A DNA stretch of 64,000 nt from Thalassospira sp. MCCC 1A03138 (GTDB taxonomy: Bacteria; Pseudomonadota; Alphaproteobacteria; Rhodospirillales; Thalassospiraceae). Location: contig NZ_JFJY01000009.1 of the NCBI RefSeq assembly GCF_002115785.1, forward strand, positions 1-64,000, read 5' to 3'. Position 1 is the first letter of the stretch, and each line of letters opens with the position of its first letter. This document shows, one piece after another, positions 8,680 to 17,766 of the stretch. The position numbers and the translations under genes are program-made. Below the pieces are notes generated by a model. That model saw nothing but the letters and a program-made list of their open reading frames with translations. It was not told the DNA's origin and made no database searches.

Positions 8680-8693
8680 TTGTTCCAGATCAA
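8680..8693 (-). promoter_or_regulatory. FNR-like box before the second Crp/Fnr gene
   Basis: On the minus strand the site reads TTGAT-CTGG-AACAA, matching 9 of 10 bases of TTGAT-N4-ATCAA. A TAGAGT at 8652-8657 lies at the spacing expected for a -10 element of a class II FNR promoter. This suggests cross- or autoregulation of the regulator pair. Confidence 0.55.
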
Positions 8694-8710
8694 TTTTGAT
8701 CGGAAAACGC

Positions 8711-9379
8711 TTATCGACGCGAGAACTGCCTTAGCCCTTCTACATCAAGGATGCTCATCCTTGTATCCCGGGCAATAAATCCGTCGTCTTCAAGTTTGCG
8801 CAATGCGCGTGAGAATGTTTCCGGGGTGACACCGATCCGGTTTGCGATGACATGCTTGGGTACGATTTCCGCATCGTCAGACTGCGAGAGCAAAAATCCG
8901 GCAAGGCGCTGCGATGGGCTTCGCTGGCGCAAATCATTGAGCTCCCTGTAGAAAAACCGTTCCCTCTCGATCAATGACTGCATCATCCGACCAATCATCG
9001 CCTTGTCATTCCTGAGGCGATTGACCAGTTGCAGCCTGCTGATTGCGATGATCTGGCTGCCCGGATCGCATTCGGCAGACACCGGATACTTTTGCCCGGA
9101 AAGGACCACAGCCTCGGCAAAAGACTCGCCTGCTGAAACAAGATGAAAAAGGGCGACACGCCCATCACCGAGAATTCGAAACAGACGCACCTGTCCCTTG
9201 ATGACAATAAAGAACTGTTCGGCGGGCTCCCCCTCGCTAAACAGCAATTCACGGCCTTTATAAATCACAACGGCCGCGCCATTTGTCATCGATACGATTT
9301 CATCGCGCGAGAAGGCAGAAAGAACTGCCACCTTCGACATCAGACTGAAATCCGCATCATTCAGGTTACGGCGTGACAT
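8711..9379 (-). CDS. Crp/Fnr-family regulator, DNR/NNR-like (third of three)
   Basis: This is a 222-residue protein with a sensor beta-roll, a dimerisation helix and a winged helix whose recognition segment (VTPETFSRALRKLED) is almost identical to that of the regulator at 7191-7886. No Fe-S cysteine cluster is present. The ATG at 9379 is used because GGAG lies seven bases upstream; an in-frame TTG at 9391 overlaps that site. Its start overlaps the chelatase stop by 14 bp, so it is translated from the chelatase transcript, which begins in the nirS divergent promoter region. This placement makes it the prime candidate for the NO-responsive activator of nir, nor and nos. Confidence 0.85.
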   Translation of the reverse strand: MSRRNLNDADFSLMSKVAVLSAFSRDEIVSMTNGAAVVIYKGRELLFSEGEPAEQFFIVIKGQVRLFRILGDGRVALFHLVSAGESFAEAVVLSGQKYPVSAECDPGSQIIAISRLQLVNRLRNDKAMIGRMMQSLIERERFFYRELNDLRQRSPSQRLAGFLLSQSDDAEIVPKHVIANRIGVTPETFSRALRKLEDDGFIARDTRMSILDVEGLRQFSRR

Positions 9380-10157
9380 GATCGGCTCCAAACTCTGTCC
9401 GAGCTGACTGCGATGGTTGAAAACTGATTCTGCGATGATGTCGACCGCAATTCACATGATCGGCCAACAGCGAAGACAACTCCCACCACGTGCCAACCGG
9501 TGCGAGCATGCCGACTTTCTCATCAGACCGGGAATTAACAGAAGCCGGAATATCAATGCGGCAATGCGCCCCGTCCCCCGTCATAAGGGGAACAAAAAGG
9601 GCATTTCTGCTCCTGGTCATGTTTCGCCAGTTGGCGAGAGACGGTTGGCCATCAATCTGAACATTGTGAATGTCATCATGATCAAGATGCCGGCAAAGCA
9701 TCCCGCGCAACTGCTGCATTTCAGGCGATGGGCAGATGTCACTCTTCTGCCCGTGTGACACCAGAAAAATTGCCGTTTTATCCTTTTGATTTCCCCCCGC
9801 CTTTAACCGGGTAGCAATTCGAGCTGCCAGCATCCGGTCATATCCGGGCAAGTGCCCAGCAAACGGCAGAAGTGCCTTCTGCTCCAACCGGGCATCGGCA
9901 ACAAGTGCGGACAGTTCAGCCACCAAACCGGCACCCGGCGTAAAGAACAGGGGAAAGACAAGCACGTCAGACGCCGAATTCCGCGTCATGACCTTCAACA
10001 CATTCCCCGCTGATGGAGTTGATCGCAAAAATGAAAGGCGGATGTCGAAATGCGGTAACAGACGTTGCAGATGCGCGGAAAACATCACGCCGGGCACTGC
10101 ACCCGTTCGTCGCGTTCCATGCGCGACAATCATCAAAACCGGATCGCAGACGGACAT
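9366..10157 (-). CDS. Two-domain CbiX/SirB-like sirohydrochlorin chelatase
   Basis: This 263-residue protein holds two tandem CbiX-type halves. The N-terminal half has the opening histidine motif (AHGTRR, His13), but its second metal-ligand position reads FTPGAGLVAE with no histidine. The C-terminal half keeps both motifs, VSHGQKSD (His135) and GDGAHCRIDIP (His198), and so is the likely active one. CbiX/SirB enzymes put Co or Fe into sirohydrochlorin. Next to nirE and the heme d1 genes, an iron chelatase supplying siroheme is the sensible reading. The start at 10157 follows AGGGGA by six bases. It is divergent to nirS and heads the regulator operon. Confidence 0.72.
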   Translation of the reverse strand: MSVCDPVLMIVAHGTRRTGAVPGVMFSAHLQRLLPHFDIRLSFLRSTPSAGNVLKVMTRNSASDVLVFPLFFTPGAGLVAELSALVADARLEQKALLPFAGHLPGYDRMLAARIATRLKAGGNQKDKTAIFLVSHGQKSDICPSPEMQQLRGMLCRHLDHDDIHNVQIDGQPSLANWRNMTRSRNALFVPLMTGDGAHCRIDIPASVNSRSDEKVGMLAPVGTWWELSSLLADHVNCGRHHRRISFQPSQSARTEFGADHVTP

Positions 10158-10216
10158 AACCATTCCCCTGTTTCACTCTCTCTGAACGCATTTTGCGGGC
10201 TTTTCCCCCAAGCGTA

Positions 10217-10230
10217 TTGACTCCCGTCAA
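10217..10230. promoter_or_regulatory. NNR-type box, chelatase/nirS divergent region
   Basis: A perfect TTGAC-TCCC-GTCAA palindrome lies 60 bp from the chelatase start and 127 bp from nirS. A CATAAT at 10250-10255 lies at -10 distance for rightward transcription. It is one of several identical-type boxes in this window. Confidence 0.8.
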
Positions 10231-10254
10231 GAGTGGAACGGCTCAAAACCATAA

Positions 10255-12084
<1,830 letters not shown>

Positions 12085-12093
12085 TCTGCAGAA

Positions 12094-12117
12094 CCGGAGG
12101 CCATCCACGGCCTCCGG
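12094..12117 (+). terminator. Intercistronic stem-loop after nirS
   Basis: CCGGAGGCC (12094-12102) pairs perfectly with GGCCTCCGG (12109-12117) around a 6-nt loop. No U-run follows. It probably stabilises the nirS mRNA and lowers read-through into nirE. Confidence 0.6.
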
Positions 12118-12158
12118 ACTTCCCGCATTTGAAACCTTGCCAAAACAGGGGAAAAGCC

Positions 12159-12989
12159 ATGCAAAAATCCGGGCGTATTTATCTTGTCGGAGCCGGGCCA
12201 GGCGATCCTGAATTGCTGACCATAAAGGCAGCACGCCTTCTGGACCGCGCGGATGCCGTTATCTATGACCGGCTTGTCTCCGATGAAATACTTGAACTGG
12301 CCAACCCGTTTGCAGAACGCGTTTATGTCGGAAAATCCACAGGATCCCACAGCCTGAAGCAGTCCGAAATCAATACGCTTCTGGTACATATGGCCAGAAA
12401 ACATTGCCACATCGTTCGTCTGAAGGGCGGGGATCCGTATATTTTCGGACGCGGGGGTGAAGAGGCAGAATGGCTTAGCCTGCATGATGTTCCGTTTGAA
12501 GTTGTTCCCGGAATTACAGCCGCCGCAGGATGCATGGCACAACTTAATCTACCGCTGACCCATCGCGGTCTGGCAACCAGTGTACGCTTTGTCACCGGTC
12601 ACATGCAGGCAGACGCAGAACCCCATCACGACTGGCGTTCTTTGGCCGATCCGGACACTACGCTTGCGATTTACATGGGCGTAAAAACCATGCCGGTAAT
12701 CGCGGGCAAACTGCTTGAACATGGGTTGCCCACCGATACGCCGGTGATGATTATCGAAAACGGCTCCACACCGGATCAACGACATTTCCGCAGTACGCTT
12801 GGCAATGTCTGTGACGATCTGAACCGCCTAGATTTTGACCCACCCTGCATGATTGTCATTGGCCGCGTCATTTCACTAGCGGATCGACTATCACTGCCCG
12901 AGGCCGAACTTCTATCCGAAAGCCGGTTTGACCAAAACCCAGCACCCGACTTCCCCGATGGGGGTCTACGTTATGCCCATACTGCGTAA
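12159..12989 (+). CDS. nirE: Uroporphyrinogen-III C-methyltransferase (SUMT)
   Basis: This 276-residue SAM-dependent enzyme methylates uroporphyrinogen III at C2 and C7 to precorrin-2, the entry to siroheme and heme d1. It shows the family blocks VGAGPGDPELLT at the start, VRLKGGDPYIFGRGGEE, and VVPGITAAAGC. No CysG-type dehydrogenase/ferrochelatase domain is fused, so oxidation and iron insertion must come from other proteins; the chelatase at 9366-10157 is a candidate for the latter. The start is set by AGGGGA seven bases upstream. The nirC start overlaps its 3' end. Confidence 0.93.
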   Translation: MQKSGRIYLVGAGPGDPELLTIKAARLLDRADAVIYDRLVSDEILELANPFAERVYVGKSTGSHSLKQSEINTLLVHMARKHCHIVRLKGGDPYIFGRGGEEAEWLSLHDVPFEVVPGITAAAGCMAQLNLPLTHRGLATSVRFVTGHMQADAEPHHDWRSLADPDTTLAIYMGVKTMPVIAGKLLEHGLPTDTPVMIIENGSTPDQRHFRSTLGNVCDDLNRLDFDPPCMIVIGRVISLADRLSLPEAELLSESRFDQNPAPDFPDGGLRYAHTA

Positions 12990-13311
12990 TTCCCTCGTGA
13001 TCGTGATCACCACGCTCGCTTTGGCGGGGACCTATTCAGTAAGTGCGGAAAACGCGACTTCTTCCCGAAGCCCCCATGCGCTGGAGCAAATGGTGCGTCA
13101 GGATTGCGGTTCCTGTCATGGCCTAACGTTTAAGGGAGGTCTGGGATCGCCCCTTTTACCGGAAAGCCTTGCGGCTTACAGCGTCGAGGATTTGACAACC
13201 ATCATCCTCGACGGATTGCCCGGGACAGCCATGCCACCCTGGCGCGCAATCGTGACACCCGATGAGGCCACGTGGATGGCCCGCTATCTGAAAACAGGAG
13301 AACCCGAATGA
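12973..13311 (+). CDS. nirC: Monoheme cytochrome c NirC
   Basis: This is a 112-residue periplasmic c-type cytochrome with an N-terminal signal segment and one CGSCH heme site followed by GSPLLPESL. NirC donates electrons to NirS or takes part in heme d1 maturation. The ATG at 12973 overlaps the nirE end by 17 bp and lies behind a GGGGG stretch; an earlier ATG at 12958 lacks a binding site. Its stop overlaps the nirF start (ATGA). The G-x-P-L-L-P-E-S-L stretch after the heme site is shared with NirN further downstream, suggesting common ancestry of the two heme domains. Confidence 0.85.
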   Translation: MPILRNSLVIVITTLALAGTYSVSAENATSSRSPHALEQMVRQDCGSCHGLTFKGGLGSPLLPESLAAYSVEDLTTIILDGLPGTAMPPWRAIVTPDEATWMARYLKTGEPE

Positions 13312-14531
13312 TGCGCATTGCATTTTCGGCCCGCATTCCTTCCACCGCGTTACAGGCAACCCGCAACCTTTTGGTTTTTGGGGGCATTTTGCTTTTGGCG
13401 GGCTGCGCAAATATCTCATCCGTTCGCGGGACGGCTGATCTGGCAACCGTCGTTGCCCGGGCCACTGGCGAAGTTGCGATCCTTGATACAAGCACCCGCC
13501 AGTTTACCGGAATTGTCGATGGTCTGGGGGATCTGTCACATGCCTCGATCGTTTATTCCCGGGACGGCCGGTTTGCGTTCGTCTTTGGCCGCGACGGCGG
13601 ATTGACCAAGGTCGACATCTTGCAGCGCAGGATTATCGACCGGACCCTGCAGGCAGGCAACAGTATTGGCGGAGCCATCAGCCAGGACGGCAGACTGGTG
13701 GCGGTTGCCAATTACGAACCCGGTGGTGTACGTGTTTTCGATAGTGAAACACTCGATCTAGTCGCAGACATTCCCGCAACCATCGGCGACGGCCCAGATC
13801 GTTCGAAGGTCATCGGGCTGGTTGATGCGCCGGGTAACCGCTTTGTTTTCAGCCTTTGGGATTCCGGCGAAATCTGGATTGCCGATTTTTCAACCGGCAC
13901 CATCCCAAAGATCCGCCGCTATAAAGATATAGGAACGCAGCCCTATGACGCGCTGATCACATCCGATGGTCGCTATTACATTGCCGGCCTATTTGGCGAA
14001 GACGGCATGGCATTGCTTGATCTTTGGTATCCGGAAAATGGCGTGCGCCGCATCCTTGATCATTACGGCATGGGCGAAGAACGCTTACCCGTTTACAAAA
14101 TGCCCCACCTTGAAGGCTGGGCGATTGCGGGGAAACGCGCATTTGTACCCGCCATCGGTCGCCACGAAGTTCTCGTGATTGACACCGAAAACTGGCAGCA
14201 GATCGGACGTATTCCCGTCCATGGACAGCCCGTTTTCGTCATGGCCCATCCCGATAACAGGCATGTCTGGGTCAATTTCTCGGTCCCGGATTACGACACC
14301 GTCCAGATAATCGACACGGAAAGTCTGGCAATCGTCGAGGAACTGAAACCCGGCACCGGTGTCCTGCATATGGAATTCAGTCCACGTGGCGATCAGGTCT
14401 GGCTGTCCGTTCGTGATGACAACAAGGTCGTTGGATACAACCCCTACACGCTCCAGCCGATTGCCGAACTTCCGCTCCCCAGTCCCAGTGGTATTTTCAT
14501 GTCTGACCGTGCCGGACGGATCGGGTTGTAG
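13308..14531 (+). CDS. nirF: Heme d1 biosynthesis lipoprotein NirF
   Basis: This is a 407-residue protein related to the d1 propeller of NirS but lacking a cytochrome c domain. The N terminus has a lipobox (LLAGC), so it is predicted to be a periplasmic lipoprotein. NirF acts late in heme d1 synthesis, on a pathway intermediate after NirJ. The start at 13308 follows AGGAG by seven bases and overlaps the nirC stop. Repeated beta-propeller strands run through the whole length. Confidence 0.9.
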   Translation: MMRIAFSARIPSTALQATRNLLVFGGILLLAGCANISSVRGTADLATVVARATGEVAILDTSTRQFTGIVDGLGDLSHASIVYSRDGRFAFVFGRDGGLTKVDILQRRIIDRTLQAGNSIGGAISQDGRLVAVANYEPGGVRVFDSETLDLVADIPATIGDGPDRSKVIGLVDAPGNRFVFSLWDSGEIWIADFSTGTIPKIRRYKDIGTQPYDALITSDGRYYIAGLFGEDGMALLDLWYPENGVRRILDHYGMGEERLPVYKMPHLEGWAIAGKRAFVPAIGRHEVLVIDTENWQQIGRIPVHGQPVFVMAHPDNRHVWVNFSVPDYDTVQIIDTESLAIVEELKPGTGVLHMEFSPRGDQVWLSVRDDNKVVGYNPYTLQPIAELPLPSPSGIFMSDRAGRIGL

Positions 14532-14540
14532 GAGGCCATC

Positions 14541-15002
14541 ATGAGCACCGAACTCACCCGCCTACAGACCCGGCTGATCGAACATTTTCAGCGCGGTTTC
14601 CCGACGACGCCACGCCCGTTTGAAACCATCGCCAATGAACTGGGCACCAACGAAGACGCGGTGATTTCCGCCATTTCCGATTTGAAGGACAAAGGTTATC
14701 TCGACCGGATTGGCGCGACCTATGCGACCGGGCGCGCAGGGGCATCAAGCCTTGCGGCGATGGAAGTTCCAGATGATCAGCTTGAAAAAATTGCCGCCCA
14801 AGTCAGCCACTTTACCGAAATCAATCACAATTACGAACGCGAAGATAAACTCAATCTATGGTTCGTCGTGACCACCGCCGATCAGGCCAGTCTGGATACG
14901 ACAATCAAGGCAATCGAAGCCAAGACAGGCTTCCCGATATATCGGATGCCGATGATCGAACATTACCGTCTCGATTTGGGATTTGCGTTGAAATGGAACT
15001 GA
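14541..15002 (+). CDS. nirD: Siroheme decarboxylase subunit NirD
   Basis: This is a 153-residue Lrp/AsnC-fold protein with a helix-turn-helix-like N terminus and an alpha/beta RAM-like domain. It belongs to the NirDLGH complex that decarboxylates siroheme to 12,18-didecarboxysiroheme. It is most similar to NirG within this operon, both sharing a HNY-x-RED segment. AGGAGG stands before the ATG. Its 3' end overlaps nirL by 10 bp. Despite the Lrp-like fold, it is an enzyme subunit rather than a regulator. Confidence 0.9.
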   Translation: MSTELTRLQTRLIEHFQRGFPTTPRPFETIANELGTNEDAVISAISDLKDKGYLDRIGATYATGRAGASSLAAMEVPDDQLEKIAAQVSHFTEINHNYEREDKLNLWFVVTTADQASLDTTIKAIEAKTGFPIYRMPMIEHYRLDLGFALKWN

Positions 15003-15565
15003 GCGAGCTTCAACACCGGCTGATCAAAAGACTGCGCGACGGCTTGCCAATCGGCAAACGTCCCTACGCAAATATTGCCAATGACCTCGGCACGACCGAG
15101 GAAACGGTGATCGAAACGCTTGAACAGCTTATCGCCCACAAGGTTATCAACCGTTTTGGCATGATCATCCGTCATCGCGCACTTGGTTATCAGGCCAATG
15201 CGATGTGCGTTTTCGATATCGGTGATGATGCGGCATCCGACATTGGCAAGGCCATGGCGACACTGCCTTATGTCACCTTGTGTTATCGCCGGGAACGGGT
15301 TGCCGGTGTCTGGCCATACAATCTTTATTGCATGATCCATGGTCGCGACCGGCTGACCGTCCGGGCACAAATCCGCCATCTGATCGCGCGTCTGGAACTG
15401 CATGATGCGCCCCACAAGGTTCTTTTCAGCAAGCAATGCTTCACCCAGCGGGCGGGAAAATATGGTGCCCCAGCGATATCCGCATCCTTATCCGCATCCG
15501 GGCCTGCATCGACGCAGACGATCCCGTTCCCGATAAAATCAGGGAAGTACCATGAACAAGCTTGA
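14993..15565 (+). CDS. nirL: Siroheme decarboxylase subunit NirL
   Basis: This is a 190-residue Lrp/AsnC-fold protein that partners NirD. It shares the HRALGYQANAM and CYRRE segments with NirH (HYRLGYRANGM, CYRRP). The last 35 or so residues form a Ser/Ala/Pro-rich tail that is not matched in NirH and looks dispensable. The start overlaps the nirD stop and the tail overlaps the nirG start by 14 bp, so translation is coupled on both sides. Confidence 0.88.
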   Translation: MELSELQHRLIKRLRDGLPIGKRPYANIANDLGTTEETVIETLEQLIAHKVINRFGMIIRHRALGYQANAMCVFDIGDDAASDIGKAMATLPYVTLCYRRERVAGVWPYNLYCMIHGRDRLTVRAQIRHLIARLELHDAPHKVLFSKQCFTQRAGKYGAPAISASLSASGPASTQTIPFPIKSGKYHEQA

Positions 15566-16004
15566 ACGCGATCTGATCAATAATCTTCAAGGCGGTTTCC
15601 CGATCTGCGCCCACCCGTTTCAGGTTCTGGCCGAACGTCTTGGTTATGACGAACAAACCGTCATTGACGGTGTCAAAAGGCTGATCGCGGACGGATATGT
15701 CAGCCGGTTTGGGCCGCTTTACAACACGGAAAGACTTGGTGGTGCTGTAACCCTTGCCGCGATTGCTGTCCCACCTGATCGCTTTGACGAGGTCGCCGAA
15801 CAAGTCAATGCGTTTGACGAAGTCGCTCACAATTACGCCCGTGAAGATGCGCTTAATATGTGGTTCGTGATCCTTGCCGAGGATGAAAAAAAACTTCAGC
15901 ACGTCATCACCCGGATCGAAAACGCAACCGGCCTTCGGGTGCTGAGTTTCCCAAAGGAACGGGAATATTTCCTTGAATTGCATCTGGAGGTTCCCGATCA
16001 ATGA
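15552..16004 (+). CDS. nirG: Siroheme decarboxylase subunit NirG
   Basis: This is a 150-residue NirD-like subunit of the siroheme decarboxylase complex (Lrp/AsnC fold, AHNYAREDALNMWFV motif). A GGGAAG site precedes the ATG. It overlaps nirH by four bases (ATGA). Order and relatedness show that D-L and G-H arose by duplication of a two-gene unit. Confidence 0.9.
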   Translation: MNKLERDLINNLQGGFPICAHPFQVLAERLGYDEQTVIDGVKRLIADGYVSRFGPLYNTERLGGAVTLAAIAVPPDRFDEVAEQVNAFDEVAHNYAREDALNMWFVILAEDEKKLQHVITRIENATGLRVLSFPKEREYFLELHLEVPDQ

Positions 16005-16534
16005 TTTCCTTTCTGAACCAACCAGAACTGCCGGAACTTGATGAAATCGATCATGCCCTGATCCATGCGACGCAAACCGGATTGCCGTTAACGCCGTCAC
16101 CCTACGGGGATATCGCGCTGGGCCTTGGACTTGGCCCGGATGAAGTTGAACAGCGCTTGCAACGGTTGCACGATGTCGGTGTCATCCGGCGGATCGGCAT
16201 CATTCCCAACCATTACCGGCTGGGCTATCGCGCCAACGGCATGAGCGTCTGGGACATCAATGATGAAGCCGTTGATGCCATGGGCGAGATGATCGGAAAG
16301 CTGGATTTCGTATCGCACTGCTATCGCAGGCCGCGCCACCTGCCCGGTTGGCCATTCAACCTGTTTGCCATGGTCCACGGTACGACACGTGAAACGGTCG
16401 AGGCCAAGGTTCAGGATATCCTCGACCTTTTGGGCGAGAATGTCCGCAACCACCGCATTCTTTACAGCAACCGAATCCTTAAAAAAACCGGCCTGCGTTG
16501 GCGCAAAAGCGGAGAAAAGAAATGTTGCGGTTAA
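16001..16534 (+). CDS. nirH: Siroheme decarboxylase subunit NirH
   Basis: This 177-residue NirL-like subunit has the GYRANGMSVWDI and HCYRRPRHLPGWPFNL segments typical of the L/H type. It ends in a basic tail with a CCG terminus. The gene overlaps nirG at its start and nirJ at its end by 13 bp, continuing the tight coupling of the four decarboxylase genes. Confidence 0.9.
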   Translation: MISFLNQPELPELDEIDHALIHATQTGLPLTPSPYGDIALGLGLGPDEVEQRLQRLHDVGVIRRIGIIPNHYRLGYRANGMSVWDINDEAVDAMGEMIGKLDFVSHCYRRPRHLPGWPFNLFAMVHGTTRETVEAKVQDILDLLGENVRNHRILYSNRILKKTGLRWRKSGEKKCCG

Positions 16535-17766
16535 GCCAGTATATCCGTGCTGCCATCGACATTGCCGAAAATGGTACGGCTCCCGTTGCGACCTCGCGTA
16601 AGCATGCCCCGCTTTCCAATCGTGGGCCTGTCGTTATCTGGAACCTGATCCGGCGGTGCAATCTGACCTGCAGGCATTGCTATGCCTCCGCCGTTGATAA
16701 GGATTTCCCGGGCGAACTGACGACAAAACAGGTTTTTCACACCATGGAAAATCTGCGCGATTTCAATGTTCCGGTGTTGATCCTGTCGGGTGGCGAACCG
16801 CTTATGCGGCCCGATATTTTTGATATTTCGGCCTATGCCAGGGAACTTGGTTTCTATGTCGCACTGTCAAGCAACGGAACCCTGATCGATGATAGAAACA
16901 TCGATCAGATAGCAGCCGCCAATTATGACTATGTCGGGATCAGTCTGGACGGGCTTGGCGCAACACATGATTATTTCCGCCGCCTTGAAGGCGGGTTTGA
17001 TCTTGCGCTTCGGGGGGCAAAACTATGCCGTGATGCCGGATTGCCGGTTGGCATCCGTTTCACCATGACCCGCGAAAACTATCAGGACCTTCCCGGCCTT
17101 CTTGACCTTGTTGAACAGGAAAAGATCGACAAGTTCTATTTTTCGCATCTGAACTATGCCGGTCGCGGAAACCACAACCGCAAGGACCATGCATTCTACA
17201 ATATGACCCGCGAGGCACTTTTGATGATGTTTTCCCGCTGCGAAGCAGATGTCAAAGCAGGCATCGCGCGCGACTATGTGACGGGCAACAACGATGCCGA
17301 CGGGGTTTTCCTGAAATTCTGGATTGACGAACATTACCCGGCAGCATCCAACCAGATCGGGAAAATGCTGCAACGCTGGGGCGGGAACGCATCGGGTGTC
17401 AATGTTGCCAATATCGACAATCTGGGCAATGTCCATCCCGATACCATGTGGTGGCAACACACATTGGGCAATGTCCTGAAACGGCCGTTCTCGGAAATCT
17501 GGCAGGATGTCAGCGACCCTTTGATGGCCGGTCTAAAGCAACGCCCCCGTCTTGTGCATGGTCGCTGCGGCGAATGCCAATATCGCGATATTTGCGGCGG
17601 TAACACGCGAACGCGCGCCTATCAACTAACCGGTGATCCGTGGGCCGAAGATCCGGGCTGTTATCTTGATGATGCCGAACTTGGCATTGCTGGCGACCAT
17701 AACCGTATTGAAACCGTTCCGTTTTCCGCAACCAGACGCCACGGTCAGGTGGAGGTCACATCATGA
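16522..17766 (+). CDS. nirJ: Radical SAM heme d1 biosynthesis protein NirJ
   Basis: This is a 414-residue radical SAM enzyme with the cluster motif CNLTCRHC at about residues 51-58 and the SAM-binding GGEP (LSGGEPLMRPD). A C-terminal SPASM-like cysteine region (CGECQYRDICGG) holds auxiliary Fe-S clusters. NirJ replaces the two propionates of didecarboxysiroheme on the way to heme d1. The ATG at 16522 is preceded by GGAG and overlaps nirH. Its stop overlaps the nirN start. Confidence 0.94.
   Translation: MLRLSQYIRAAIDIAENGTAPVATSRKHAPLSNRGPVVIWNLIRRCNLTCRHCYASAVDKDFPGELTTKQVFHTMENLRDFNVPVLILSGGEPLMRPDIFDISAYARELGFYVALSSNGTLIDDRNIDQIAAANYDYVGISLDGLGATHDYFRRLEGGFDLALRGAKLCRDAGLPVGIRFTMTRENYQDLPGLLDLVEQEKIDKFYFSHLNYAGRGNHNRKDHAFYNMTREALLMMFSRCEADVKAGIARDYVTGNNDADGVFLKFWIDEHYPAASNQIGKMLQRWGGNASGVNVANIDNLGNVHPDTMWWQHTLGNVLKRPFSEIWQDVSDPLMAGLKQRPRLVHGRCGECQYRDICGGNTRTRAYQLTGDPWAEDPGCYLDDAELGIAGDHNRIETVPFSATRRHGQVEVTS

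Noticed and set aside
14541..16534. Four Lrp/AsnC-type transcription regulators
   Set aside because: Position in the nir operon and pairing as D-L and G-H show they are siroheme decarboxylase subunits, which share the Lrp fold.
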